NCBI RefSeq assembly: GCF_026340305.1
Contig: NZ_JAPEPI010000001.1
Location: forward strand, 2,356,001-2,420,000
DNA length: 64,000 nt
Direction: 5' to 3'
DNA from: Streptomyces sp. NBC_01381
GTDB lineage: Bacteria > Actinomycetota > Actinomycetes > Streptomycetales > Streptomycetaceae
The position numbers were made by a program, and so were the translations under genes. How positions within the stretch are numbered: the first letter of the stretch is position 1; every line of letters begins with the position of its first letter. This document shows positions 52,601 to 60,556 of this stretch, in pieces. A model generated the notes under the pieces. The model worked only from the letters and a program-made list of their open reading frames with translations. It did no database searches and was not told the origin of the DNA.

Positions 52601-52630
52601 TTCACATTCCGGCTGGTCGCAGGCTAAAGT
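52601..52630 (+). promoter_or_regulatory. Candidate promoter of the first tRNA-Ala
   Basis: TTCACA (52601-52606) and TAAAGT (52625-52630) are 18 bases apart, 35 bases upstream of the tRNA 5' end. Confidence 0.5.
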
Positions 52631-52665
52631 TCTTCTTGTTCGCCCGCCGAGCGGGGAGAACGCAA

Positions 52666-52738
52666 GGGGCTATAGCTCAGTTGGTAGAGCGCCTGCATGG
52701 CATGCAGGAGGTCAGGAGTTCAATTCTCCTTAGCTCCA
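52666..52738 (+). tRNA. tRNA-Ala (anticodon GGC), copy 1
   Basis: A 73-nt cloverleaf with acceptor GGGGCTA/TAGCTCC, D-arm TAGCTCAGTTGGTAGAGC, anticodon stem CCTGC/GCAGG with loop ATGGCAT (anticodon GGC, reads GCC and GCU), and T-arm with AGTTCAATTCT. CCA is not encoded. An identical gene lies at 57195. A short terminator follows. Confidence 0.96.
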
Positions 52739-52746
52739 CAATCCGG

Positions 52747-52776
52747 ATCCCGTCCTCGTCAGAGGGCGGGATTTTC
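52747..52776 (+). terminator. Terminator after tRNA-Ala copy 1
   Basis: ATCCCGTCCTC and GAGGGCGGGAT pair with one mismatch around GTCA and are followed by TTTT, one of the few hairpins here with a T-run. Confidence 0.8.
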
Positions 52777-52790
52777 CGTTACCGGGGCCG

Positions 52791-53702
52791 CTATGGGGCC
52801 GTCGGTTCTATGGATCCCATCGGTTCTACGAGGGCTATGGGTTCTATGGCTTCCACGGGCCACAGCGGCTCCCGCATCTCGCGCAGTCGCGCCGTCCGCT
52901 GCCTGCTCTCCTCGTCGTCCGGTGTGTACGCGACGATCCGGCACTCCGGCATGCCGTTGATGGACAGCGAGACCGACGTCATCCGCAGCTCGCCGACCGC
53001 CTCGTGCCGGAACGTCTTCACACGGGGTCCCGGCGGCGCCACGTTCCCGCTCTCCCACAGCTCGGCGAAGAGCGGGCTCGCGGAGGACATGCGGTGGATG
53101 AACGCCTCCCAGGCGGGCTCGCCCACATGCCGGCCGTACGCACTGCGCAGCGTCGCCACCATCACCGGCAGCTCCGTCTCCCGGTACACCAGCGGGCACA
53201 CGGGGTCGGGCACGATGAACAGCGTCCACAGCACGTTCGGTACGCCGAGCGCCGCGACCTGCGGGACGAAGAAGAGGTCGCGGTAGGCGGGGTTGGTGGC
53301 GAGGATGTCGTACCGCGCGTTGTAGACCACCGCCGGGTGCGGATCGAGGGCGTCGATGATGCCCTGGATCTCCGGGCCGACGGCCTTGGCGGCGCACTCC
53401 GGGTCCGGCGAATAGGGCACCTCGGCCAGGTGGTAGAGATGCTCGCGCTCGGGCTGCTCCAGGCGCAGCGTGCGCGCCACGGCGTCCAGGACCTGCGCGG
53501 ACGCGTTGATGGGGCGGCCCTGCTCCAGCCACGTGTACCAGGTGACGCCCACCCCGGAGAGCTGCGCGACCTCCTCGCGGCGCAGGCCCGGGGTGCGGCG
53601 GCGCAGGCCGGGCGGCATGCCCACATCGGCCGGTGTCACCCGGGCCCTGCGGCTGCGCAGGAAGGCGGCGAGCTCCGGCCGCCGTCGCTGAGTCGTCCCC
53701 AT
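52791..53702 (-). CDS. XRE-family regulator with MmyB-like ligand domain
   Basis: The N-terminal helix-turn-helix (residues about 25-75) contains RTPGLRREEVAQLSGVGVTW and YTWLEQGRPINASAQVLDAV, the hallmark of the large actinobacterial XRE/MmyB regulators. The C-terminal 200 residues form the ligand-binding domain (AVVYNARYDILATNPAYRDL, NVLWTLFIVPDP). It is divergent from the MFS exporter gene with 112 bases between them, so it probably regulates that exporter in response to a small molecule. ATG 53702 is chosen because GGGGGA lies upstream; ATG 53720 adds six residues. The C-terminal end has loose repeats of [IV]EPI/EPMGS. Confidence 0.9.
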   Translation of the reverse strand: MGTTQRRRPELAAFLRSRRARVTPADVGMPPGLRRRTPGLRREEVAQLSGVGVTWYTWLEQGRPINASAQVLDAVARTLRLEQPEREHLYHLAEVPYSPDPECAAKAVGPEIQGIIDALDPHPAVVYNARYDILATNPAYRDLFFVPQVAALGVPNVLWTLFIVPDPVCPLVYRETELPVMVATLRSAYGRHVGEPAWEAFIHRMSSASPLFAELWESGNVAPPGPRVKTFRHEAVGELRMTSVSLSINGMPECRIVAYTPDDEESRQRTARLREMREPLWPVEAIEPIALVEPMGSIEPTAP

Positions 53703-53814
53703 CGTCGTCACATCCCCCATCGTCCGTGCCCGCGCCGAGCGCTGCCAGGTGCTGTCAGTACCAGCATCGGCAGGCTCTCGTTACCCGTACCGAGCCGCGC
53801 GCAGGCTCGCTGCC

Positions 53815-55347
53815 ATGGCAACGGCAACTCCGACCGATCCCACTGGTCCAAGTCACCTCCTCAGTAAAGCCCCCGGCACTGACAATCGCCCCGGACGGCT
53901 GCTCGCGGTCGTCATCGCGGCCCAGTTCATGGCGCTGCTCGACGTCTTCATCGTCAATGTCGCCGCCCCCACCATCCGCGACGAACTCGGCGCGTCCGGC
54001 GCCGGGTTGCAGCTGGTGATCGCCGGCTACACCATCACGTACGCGGTGCTGCTCATCACCGGAGCGCGGCTCGGCGAACGCGTCGGGCACCGGCGGATGT
54101 ATCTCGTGGGGCTCGCGGTCTTCACCGTCGCCTCGCTCGCCTGCGGACTCAGCCAGGGCACGGGCGAGTTGATCGCCTTCCGGCTGCTGCAGGGCGCGGG
54201 CTCGGCGCTGCTCATCCCGCAGGTGCTCAGCCTGATCCAGCGCAACTTCACCGGCGAGGCGCGCACGCGGGCCCTCGGCGCGTACTCGGCGGTCCTCGCG
54301 ATCGGGGCCGCGGCGGGCCAGGTGCTCGGCGGAATCCTGGTCAGCGCCGATCTGTTCGGCACCGGCTGGCGCCCGGTGTTCCTGGTGAACGTGCCGGTCG
54401 GCGTGGCCCTGCTCGTCGTGGCGGGGCGGGTGCTGCCGCGCGACGGCGGCGGTGGCGTCGGGCGGGGCGGGGAGACGGTGGGGGAGCGGGCCGGGGAGAC
54501 GGCGGGGGAGCGGGCCGGGGAGGCGGCGACGGCGCGGGCCCGCGGGCTCGATCTGCCGGGGCTTGTGCTGCTCGGCGCCGCGGTGTCGCTGTTCACCGTG
54601 CCGCTGGTGCTCGGCCAGGAGAAGGGCTGGCCGCTGTGGTCATGGCTCTGCCTCGGTGCGGCGGCGGTCGTCTTCGCGCTCTTCTGCGGCTACGAGTCCC
54701 GGCTCTCCCGCGGTGGCGGGGCGCCGCTGATCGCGCCGCGGGTCCTGCGCATCCCGGGCATGGGCCTCGCGGTCTTCCGGATCGCCGTGGTGATGGCGGT
54801 CAACGCGGGCTTCCTCTTCGTGCTCACCCTGCACATCCAGGGGGGCCTCGGCTACAGCGCGTTGCGTGCCGGGCTCACGTTCGCGCCGACCGCCGTGGTC
54901 TTCGGCGCGGTCGGCCTGACCTGGCGGCGCTGGCCCGCGGCGGCCCAACGCGCGCTGATTCCCGGCGGGTTCGCACTCACCGCGGTGTCCGCGCTCGCCG
55001 TGGGCCTGGTCCTTCGCGACGGCGGGGAGGGCGGCCCGTGGCTGTATGCGGCCTTCGTGGGCATTGGCGTGGGCCTCGCCCTCGGCTTCAGCCCGACGCT
55101 CACCCGGGCGCTTTCCACCGTGCGCCCGGAGGACGCCGCGGACGCCAGCGGCCTGCTCTCGACGGTCGCACAGCTCGGCCAGCTGACCGGTGTCGCGGCC
55201 TTCGGCGCACTTTTCCTCAACCGGCTTGAGTCACAAGGGGCCCCGGGGGCGTATTCATCCGCGGACGCGCTCCTGGTGTGCTCGTACGCACTGGCAGGGG
55301 CGGCCGCCCTTGGCGCCGTGTCCGGACTGGTACGAATGCGTCGCTGA
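53815..55347 (+). CDS. MFS exporter, DHA2 drug:proton antiporter type
   Basis: The 510-residue protein has about 14 helices. It shows the DHA2 motifs LDVFIVNVAAPTIRDEL in helix 1, GARLGERVGHRRMYLVG (motif A) between helices 2 and 3, and GAYSAVLAIGAAAGQVLGGIL (motif C-like, antiporter). A variable loop near residues 220-245 holds three copies of a GER.GE unit. It likely exports a toxic compound; specificity is unknown. Transcribed away from the XRE regulator at 52791. Confidence 0.92.
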   Translation: MATATPTDPTGPSHLLSKAPGTDNRPGRLLAVVIAAQFMALLDVFIVNVAAPTIRDELGASGAGLQLVIAGYTITYAVLLITGARLGERVGHRRMYLVGLAVFTVASLACGLSQGTGELIAFRLLQGAGSALLIPQVLSLIQRNFTGEARTRALGAYSAVLAIGAAAGQVLGGILVSADLFGTGWRPVFLVNVPVGVALLVVAGRVLPRDGGGGVGRGGETVGERAGETAGERAGEAATARARGLDLPGLVLLGAAVSLFTVPLVLGQEKGWPLWSWLCLGAAAVVFALFCGYESRLSRGGGAPLIAPRVLRIPGMGLAVFRIAVVMAVNAGFLFVLTLHIQGGLGYSALRAGLTFAPTAVVFGAVGLTWRRWPAAAQRALIPGGFALTAVSALAVGLVLRDGGEGGPWLYAAFVGIGVGLALGFSPTLTRALSTVRPEDAADASGLLSTVAQLGQLTGVAAFGALFLNRLESQGAPGAYSSADALLVCSYALAGAAALGAVSGLVRMRR

Positions 55348-55433
55348 CCGGTTCGCTCAGACCGTGGCAGAATCGGACGGCCGGAAGGGGACCGCACCAG
55401 ATCACCGAATGTGACCCGACGGAAGGGAGAGCG

Positions 55434-55625
55434 ATGCCTGCGAGCATCCTCGAAGGGGCCGAAGGCCTCATCGATGTGGCCGCGCCGCGCCGCGCTGCCG
55501 CTCCCTTCGCGGCGATCGCCCTCCTGACCTGTCCGTCCTGCGGTTCGTCCCATGTCGCCCAAGTGCTCGGCGACAACGGCGGTGTCTCGTACGTGTGCAC
55601 GGCCTGCGGCCACAGCTGGAGCTGA
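55434..55625 (+). CDS. Zinc-ribbon miniprotein A (63 aa)
   Basis: Four cysteines in two CxxC knuckles (C33, C36 in LTCPSCGSSH; C55, C58 in VCTACGHSW) form a zinc ribbon of about 30 residues; the N-terminus is Ala-rich. Such ribbons bind nucleic acid or protein partners; no function can be assigned. The ATG at 55434 has GGAAGGGAGAG upstream. The next gene starts three bases after its stop codon, so both are expressed together. Confidence 0.8.
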   Translation: MPASILEGAEGLIDVAAPRRAAAPFAAIALLTCPSCGSSHVAQVLGDNGGVSYVCTACGHSWS

Positions 55626-55628
55626 TCG

Positions 55629-55862
55629 ATGGGTGCACACAGGCGGAAGTGCGACTGGTGCGGCAGTGGTACGCCGATCGTCCGCGACATGGAGCCGGTC
55701 AACCAGGACTACCAGTACTGGTGCGAGGAGTGCGCGCGGGCGCTGATCATAAAAGGCGACCCCATCGAGACGTACCGCGAGCTCGAAGGGGAGCCGATCT
55801 ACGGTCGGCTGCTCGACGAGCACTGCACGCTCAAGCGCTTCTACTCCTTCGCCACGGCTTGA
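55629..55862 (+). CDS. Zinc-finger miniprotein B (77 aa)
   Basis: The protein has CDWC (C8, C11) and CEEC (C32, C35) knuckles in a small zinc finger, then an acidic helical tail with H65-C66. The ribosome site GGAG lies inside the end of the preceding gene, so the two are translationally linked. Its last 32 bases overlap the end of the convergent glycosyltransferase gene. Function unknown. Confidence 0.8.
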   Translation: MGAHRRKCDWCGSGTPIVRDMEPVNQDYQYWCEECARALIIKGDPIETYRELEGEPIYGRLLDEHCTLKRFYSFATA

Positions 55863-57081
55863 TCGCCGGTCGGGTCATCCGGCGTCCCATCCCTTCGACC
55901 CCTTGCAGCAGGAACGCCAAAGCGGTCACTACGTAGAGGGCGGACAGCGTCATCTGGCCATAATTCTGGCCGAGTTCAAGCCGTCCCACGCCATGCGGCA
56001 CCCACCACAGGGCGTACGAGCAGAAGACCAGCGTGACGGCTCCGGTCGCCGCCCATCTGGCCAGGCCGCCCCGGCGCACCGCCGCCGTCCACGCAAGCAG
56101 CGCCATCGGTACGCACCACACCCAGTGGTGCGACCACGACACCGGGCTGACAAGGAGCGCCGTCGCCGCACAGGCCACCGCCGCGCGGGCGCGCTCCCCG
56201 CGCAGCTCGGCGGCGACGGCGACGGCGAGGCCGACCGCGCCGACCGCCGCCGCGGTCACCGCCCATCGCAGGCCCGGTTCCTCGGTGTGCAGAAGCCGCG
56301 CGAGGACCCCGCGCAGGGACTGGTTCGCGGTGTCCTCGGCGAGCCCGACCCGGCCCGCGTCGAAGACCATCCGGGTCCAGAAGCGCCAGGAGTCGTACGG
56401 CAGGACGGCGGCCGCGAGCAGCGTCGCGCCGGCGAACGAGGCGGCGGCCACGCACGCGTGCCGCACATGTACCCGCCACTGCCCCCGCCGCACGGCCTCG
56501 GCGGCACCGGTCAGCAGCAGGAACACCGCGAAGAGCGCGGGCGTGAGCTTGATCGCCGCTGCGACGCCGATGCCCACGCCCGCCCAGCGGTGGCCCGGCC
56601 GCCGGGACAGGTCCCACAGGACCAGGACGGCGAGCAGCAGATTGATCTGGCCGTACCGCAGCGTGGTCCACACCGGCTCCGCCCAGATCGCGAACGCGGC
56701 CACCCACAGGGCGCTCTCCACGCGCGCGTGCAGCGGATCTCCGATCAGGCGCAGGGAGAGGCGGACGAGCACCACGAGCAGCAGCAGGTTCCCGAGCGTC
56801 GCCAGAGTCCGCATGTCCGCCGTGTCCAGGAGCGTCAGCGGCGTGAAGAGGAGGGCGGCGAACGGCGGGTAGGTGGTGGGCAGATGGGCCTCGGTGGTGC
56901 GCAGCGCGTAGAGGTCGCCGCCCGCGCGCACGGTCTCGCCCTCGGCGCGGTAGACCATCAGGTCGATCATCGAGACGTCGGCGGCACGCTGCGCGAGCCA
57001 GAAGGCCGTGAAGGACAGCAGGCAGCCCCAGGCGGCGGGGGGAACGCGGCGACGGGCGGCGGCGAGCGCGATCACGGTCAC
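55831..57081 (-). CDS. GT87-family polyprenyl-phosphate-dependent mannosyltransferase-like protein
   Basis: The 416-residue membrane protein has about ten helices and the GT87 (DUF2029) features: an acidic residue after helix 1 (VSMIDLMVYRAEGE), TYPPFAALLFTPLTLLDT, LRYGQINLLLAVLVLWDLS and AAIKLTPALFAVFLLL. Relatives (PimE, AftC-type) transfer mannose or arabinose from decaprenyl-phosphate sugars to envelope glycolipids or glycans outside the membrane. The GTG at 57081 is eight bases after TACTGT read on the minus strand (57095-57090), so it may be leaderless. No operon partners on this strand. Confidence 0.9.
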   Translation of the reverse strand: MTVIALAAARRRVPPAAWGCLLSFTAFWLAQRAADVSMIDLMVYRAEGETVRAGGDLYALRTTEAHLPTTYPPFAALLFTPLTLLDTADMRTLATLGNLLLLVVLVRLSLRLIGDPLHARVESALWVAAFAIWAEPVWTTLRYGQINLLLAVLVLWDLSRRPGHRWAGVGIGVAAAIKLTPALFAVFLLLTGAAEAVRRGQWRVHVRHACVAAASFAGATLLAAAVLPYDSWRFWTRMVFDAGRVGLAEDTANQSLRGVLARLLHTEEPGLRWAVTAAAVGAVGLAVAVAAELRGERARAAVACAATALLVSPVSWSHHWVWCVPMALLAWTAAVRRGGLARWAATGAVTLVFCSYALWWVPHGVGRLELGQNYGQMTLSALYVVTALAFLLQGVEGMGRRMTRPAIKPWRRSRSA

Positions 57082-57125
57082 GAAGGCAGACAGTACCGGC
57101 CGTATCCGTACAGAAGGGAAACGAT

Positions 57126-57156
57126 TTGGTGGAGCACGGGGAGGACCGTGTAATGT
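57126..57156 (+). promoter_or_regulatory. Candidate promoter of the second tRNA-Ala
   Basis: TTGGTG (57126-57131) and TAATGT (57151-57156) with 19 bases between, 38 bases upstream of the tRNA. It differs from the promoter of copy 1. Confidence 0.4.
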
Positions 57157-57194
57157 TGGCGGAGCCGCCGGGGGAACCGGGCGGAAGCAAACAA

Positions 57195-57267
57195 GGGGCT
57201 ATAGCTCAGTTGGTAGAGCGCCTGCATGGCATGCAGGAGGTCAGGAGTTCAATTCTCCTTAGCTCCA
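57195..57267 (+). tRNA. tRNA-Ala (anticodon GGC), copy 2
   Basis: Identical in all 73 positions to the gene at 52666; the exact identity covers 78 bases (57192-57269 versus 52663-52740), including CAA before and CA after. Flanking sequence differs. A strong terminator follows at 57279. Confidence 0.96.
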
Positions 57268-57278
57268 CAGAAGATGAG

Positions 57279-57310
57279 AGCGGGCCACCCGGATCGGGTG
57301 GCCCGCTTTC
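57279..57310. terminator. Terminator between tRNA-Ala copy 2 and the NuoF-like gene
   Basis: AGCGGGCCACCCG and CGGGTGGCCCGCT pair perfectly around GAT and are followed by TTC. It lies between the tRNA and the convergent gene ending at 57317. Confidence 0.85.
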
Positions 57311-57316
57311 GTGTGT

Positions 57317-58906
57317 CTAGGAGCGCCCGCTTCCCAGTGCCCTGCGGCCGCGGCCCGGTGGCAGGGCGGGAGGCAGTGCCGGGCGCGGTGGTGCCACCGA
57401 GGGGTCCTCCTCGATGCGGAGCGCGAGCGCCGGGCAGCGGCGTACGGCACGCGCGGCGCGCGCTTCGGAGTACTGCGGTACGGGCGCCTCCGCGACGCCG
57501 GGGAAGCCGTCCGGGCCCAGCTGGATCAGCTCCGGGACGATGTCCGCGCACAGGCCGTGGCCCTGGCAGAGCGTCCAGTCGACAGCGAGCTTGCGACCGC
57601 TCGGCGCCTCTCCCTGGGGGGCCTCCGCCTGGAGCGGCAGGACACCCTCCACGGGGCGGCCGCAGCCGCCGCCCAGGACATGTGCGGCGAGGTCGTCCGT
57701 GAACGCCGAGATCGTCGAGTCCAGGAAGGCCGCCGAGCCGTCCGGGTGCTTGCAGGCGCCGCGCCGCTTCACGGCCCGGGTCACCTCGCGCAGCGCCTCC
57801 AGGGCGGTCGGTCCGCCGCCGTCCAGGATGTCCGCGAGGCCGCGCGCCGCCGCCGGAAGCCCCAGATAGCAGGGGCCGCACTGGCCCGAGCTCTCGGCGG
57901 CCAGCCAGTGCGCCACGCGCAGCGACTCCCCGAGGGCGCAGGTGCCCGGGCCGATGGGCAGGATGGCGCCCGCGCCGAGCGCGCCGCCGCAGGCCTCCAG
58001 GGAGGCGCGTGAGACGACCGCGTCATGGGCGGTGATCGCGTCGAGCCATTTGCCGTGATAGCCGCCCGTCAGGACGCCCTGGGGGAGCGGCGGCGCGCCG
58101 GCCAGCTGCAGGACGTACCGCAGGGGCACTCCGGTGGGGACCTCCACCACCATGGGGCGGGCGACCGCTCCGGAGACGGTGAGCAGCACCGTGCCCGGCT
58201 CGTCCCGCAGGCCGGTGCGGCGGTAGCGGTCGGCGCCGATCCGGGCGGCGACCGCGAGCTGGGCGAAGGTCTCCGCGTTGGACAGCAGCGTGGGTGCGCC
58301 GCCGACCCCGGAGTCGGAGGTCCGCAGTTTGCGCCCCGGGGGCAGCGGCGGGCCGCCGTCCGCCGAGCGGACCAGGGCCGACGACTCGCCGGTCACCATG
58401 CGCACCGGATTGCGCTGCACGCGCGCGCGGATGCCCGATCCGCGCCGGTTGGTCAGGCCGCGCTCGGCGAGCGCCGACCGCATGGAGGACTCCGTGGAGT
58501 CGCGGGTCACGCCGATGACGAGGGTGCGGGCGCCCAGCGCCTCGGCCGCGAGGAGCGCGCCGTCCAGGATGAGGTGCGGGGCGCGGTTGATCAGGACGGT
58601 GTCCTTGCGGCAGGCCGGTTCGTCCTCGCTTCCGTTGACGACGACCACGGGGCGCACCCCGCGACGGATCGCGGCGTCGGCGACCGCGCGCAGCTTCCGG
58701 GCGAAGGGGAAGCCCGCGCCGCCCCTGCCGCGCAAGGAGATGTCTTCGGAGAGGGTGGCCAGAGACTCACCTGCCATCGGTTCCAGGGGCCCGTGCACCT
58801 TCAGGTGCATCGCCAGATCAAGGCGCTCGACCAGGTCGAAGCCCGAGGTCAGGAGCGGAAGTCCGACCACGCGGACTTCGGGGACATCGGGCAGCGACGC
58901 GTTCAC
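57317..58906 (-). CDS. NuoF-like flavoprotein fused to a ferredoxin
   Basis: Residues about 45-400 match the NADH/FMN subunit of complex I: SLRGRGGAGFPFARKL (GRGGAG 60-65, FMN/NADH site), VVNGSEDEPACRKDTVLI, and an SLBB-like region (LLTVSGAVARPMVVEVPTG). The N3 cluster region reads SSGQCGPC with C343, C346 and C385; Ser340 replaces the first cysteine of canonical SCGxCxPC. Residues 440-500 form a single-cluster ferredoxin (C447, C453, C491; CQGHGLC and RRCPALAL), like the 3Fe-4S ferredoxins of P450 systems. It likely moves electrons between a nicotinamide or ferredoxin pool and the membrane cytochrome b encoded just upstream, whose stop it overlaps in GTGA. Physiological role unknown. Confidence 0.86.
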   Translation of the reverse strand: MNASLPDVPEVRVVGLPLLTSGFDLVERLDLAMHLKVHGPLEPMAGESLATLSEDISLRGRGGAGFPFARKLRAVADAAIRRGVRPVVVVNGSEDEPACRKDTVLINRAPHLILDGALLAAEALGARTLVIGVTRDSTESSMRSALAERGLTNRRGSGIRARVQRNPVRMVTGESSALVRSADGGPPLPPGRKLRTSDSGVGGAPTLLSNAETFAQLAVAARIGADRYRRTGLRDEPGTVLLTVSGAVARPMVVEVPTGVPLRYVLQLAGAPPLPQGVLTGGYHGKWLDAITAHDAVVSRASLEACGGALGAGAILPIGPGTCALGESLRVAHWLAAESSGQCGPCYLGLPAAARGLADILDGGGPTALEALREVTRAVKRRGACKHPDGSAAFLDSTISAFTDDLAAHVLGGGCGRPVEGVLPLQAEAPQGEAPSGRKLAVDWTLCQGHGLCADIVPELIQLGPDGFPGVAEAPVPQYSEARAARAVRRCPALALRIEEDPSVAPPRPALPPALPPGRGRRALGSGRS

Positions 58907-60186
58907 TTGGGGCCTCCGGTGGCGGCGTTCCAGGGTTCGCCAGGACTCGGCGCCTGGAAGGTGTGGGGCAGCGGTTCGGTGGCGGGACCGCTGTCGTACG
59001 GGGCTTCGTACGTGGGCGTGGGGTCGTACGCCGGTTCGTACGTGGAGCCGTACGAGGTGTCGTGGGAGCGGTAGGCGGCCTCTTCGGAGACGTACGCCGT
59101 GTCGTGCGTGGTGTCGTAGGAGTCATTGGAGGAGTCGTACGGCATACGAGGGGCCTCGGCGGGAGGCGGCGGGGACGGGGACGGCCAGCGGGGCGGCGGG
59201 TCGGTGACGGGCAGGACCTCCGTGGGCCTGTTGTCGGATGCGAGCACGCGGTAGGCCGCGGCGATGCCGACCACGGGGGTCGGATCGGGCTCGGCTTCGG
59301 GGTAGGGGGCACGGCCGGGAGCGCCGGTCGTGCCGGGGAGCGGCGATTCGGCGGTGTCCCTGCGGGCGGGCCTGTTCCGCTTCTCCGGTTCGAGGACGGC
59401 CAGGATCCGGGCGGCGACCTTCCGCTTGACCGGGAGCGGGGCGGCGCGCAGCGCGACGGCTCCCGCGACGGCGACCAGGCACAGGCAGTAGAGGGCGATC
59501 ACCCACGGTTTGGGCGCGCGTCCCGCGTACAGGCCGTGGATCAGCGCCGAACACCAGGCGGGGTAGGCGAGCATGTGCAGCGCCCGCCAGCGCGAGGCGA
59601 TCTGGGCCGGTGACGCGAAGGCGCTGCGCAGGGCCCCGGTGATGCCCGTGGCCACCATGAGGAGCCCGGCGAGCGAGCCGAGGCCGATGAGCCCGTCGCT
59701 TCCGGAGAAGCCGAGGCCGAAGGGGATGAGCGCGCCGACCGGCGACACATGGTCGAGCGCGAGTTTGACGGTGACGTGCAGCAGCAGGAAGCCGATGGAG
59801 GCGACCGCCGTGGCCCGGTGCACGGCCTGGGCGAGCAGTCGCTGACGGGAGTGCAGGAAAAGGCGGTCCGTGGCGACCAGGCCCCAGACGACGGCGCCGG
59901 TCAGGCTGACCAGGGACAGGACGCCGGTGGTGAAGTCGAGGGCGGCGCGGAAGGCGTCGCTCCCGGCTATGACGAGCAGGGGTATCAGCAGCAGCGCCGC
60001 CGTGGAGAGGATCCCGCGGGTGGTTCTGCTGGGCTCGGGGAACGCGGGGAACGTGCGGCTTTTGCGATCAGTGCGGCTCTTGCGGCCCGAACGGGGCGAA
60101 CGGGCCTTGCGAGTGGTGCGAGTGGTGCGGCTCGTGCGATCGGTGCGGCTTGCGCGGCTCTTGTGATGAGGATTCAGAGGGTTCAT
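58903..60186 (-). CDS. Membrane cytochrome b / ferric-reductase-like protein
   Basis: A basic N-terminus with RTxRTTRTT repeats (about 55 residues) precedes about six helices (residues 60-265). Paired histidines (VHRATAVASIGFLLLHVTVK; RALHMLAYPAWCSALIHGLY) are spaced to bind two hemes across the membrane, as in cytochrome b561 and ferric-reductase-type proteins. The cytoplasmic tail of about 160 residues is Pro-rich, then Tyr/Asp/Ser-rich (STYEPAYDP and similar). The gene starts the operon (ATG 60186, GGAG eight bases upstream) and overlaps the NuoF-like gene by four bases. The pair should form a membrane electron-transfer unit; direction and partner are unknown. Confidence 0.85.
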   Translation of the reverse strand: MNPLNPHHKSRASRTDRTSRTTRTTRKARSPRSGRKSRTDRKSRTFPAFPEPSRTTRGILSTAALLLIPLLVIAGSDAFRAALDFTTGVLSLVSLTGAVVWGLVATDRLFLHSRQRLLAQAVHRATAVASIGFLLLHVTVKLALDHVSPVGALIPFGLGFSGSDGLIGLGSLAGLLMVATGITGALRSAFASPAQIASRWRALHMLAYPAWCSALIHGLYAGRAPKPWVIALYCLCLVAVAGAVALRAAPLPVKRKVAARILAVLEPEKRNRPARRDTAESPLPGTTGAPGRAPYPEAEPDPTPVVGIAAAYRVLASDNRPTEVLPVTDPPPRWPSPSPPPPAEAPRMPYDSSNDSYDTTHDTAYVSEEAAYRSHDTSYGSTYEPAYDPTPTYEAPYDSGPATEPLPHTFQAPSPGEPWNAATGGPK

Positions 60187-60443
60187 GGGGGCGACTCCGA
60201 GATGGCTCGATCGCCGCATGCTAAGTCGCCGCATACCAGTGAGTACGAGGTTTGAGTTATTGCGTTGTTATAAAACCGCGACGCGATCTTGGTGTTGCCC
60301 CGATAGTTGTCGGTACGCGGAGTAACCCTTGGCCAAAGGTGGAGTCCGAGCTTCCGGTGGGCCTCCGGAGCGTCATGAGGCGTGATCGAGCGTCACGGCC
60401 CGGCTCGTCGCGGGCCGCGCGGGCGCTGCGGTACCCTGACGCC
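60187..60443. other. Intergenic region upstream of the leuS leader
   Basis: This gap between divergent units holds no gene that I can support. It must contain the promoter of the cytochrome b operon (minus strand) and of the leuS leader; TACCCT at 60432-60437 is the likely -10 for the latter, without a good -35. The part near 60250-60300 is unusually AT-rich for this genome. Confidence 0.4.
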
Positions 60444-60482
60444 ATGCGTGCCGTACGCCTTCTGCTTAGCGGGCCGCGCTGA
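60444..60482 (+). CDS. Leucine leader peptide of leuS (12 aa)
   Basis: The short frame encodes MRAVRLLLSGPR and stops with TGA. It holds three consecutive leucine codons, CTT CTG CTT; CTT is rare in this GC-rich genome. Its ATG is six bases after TACCCT (60432-60437), so the transcript probably begins at the A of ATG. It is followed by a hairpin (60489-60513) and a terminator with a T-run (60528-60556) before leuS. This is the classic arrangement for attenuation by charged tRNA-Leu: stalling at the Leu codons would favour leuS expression. Confidence 0.82.
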   Translation: MRAVRLLLSGPR

Positions 60483-60488
60483 TCAGTC

Positions 60489-60513
60489 CCGACCGCCGGA
60501 AATTCGCGGTCGG
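60489..60513 (+). promoter_or_regulatory. leuS attenuator, upstream hairpin
   Basis: CCGACCGC (60489-60496) pairs with GCGGTCGG (60506-60513), 8 bp with a 9-base loop, starting seven bases after the leader stop codon. It could be the pause hairpin, or compete with an antiterminator pairing. Confidence 0.65.
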
Positions 60514-60527
60514 CATCGGCGCGGCGT

Positions 60528-60556
60528 CCCCTCCTGTGTGAGGGGCATTTTTATTT
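60528..60556 (+). terminator. leuS attenuator, terminator hairpin
   Basis: CCCCTC and GAGGGG enclose CTGTGT and are followed by CATTTTTATTT. A T-run of this quality is rare in this genome. It lies 54 bases before the leuS start, so it controls entry into leuS. Confidence 0.8.

Noticed and set aside
52663..57269. An integrative element bounded by tRNA attachment sites
   Set aside because: No integrase, excisionase or replication genes are present between the two tRNAs, so only the direct repeat itself is reported.
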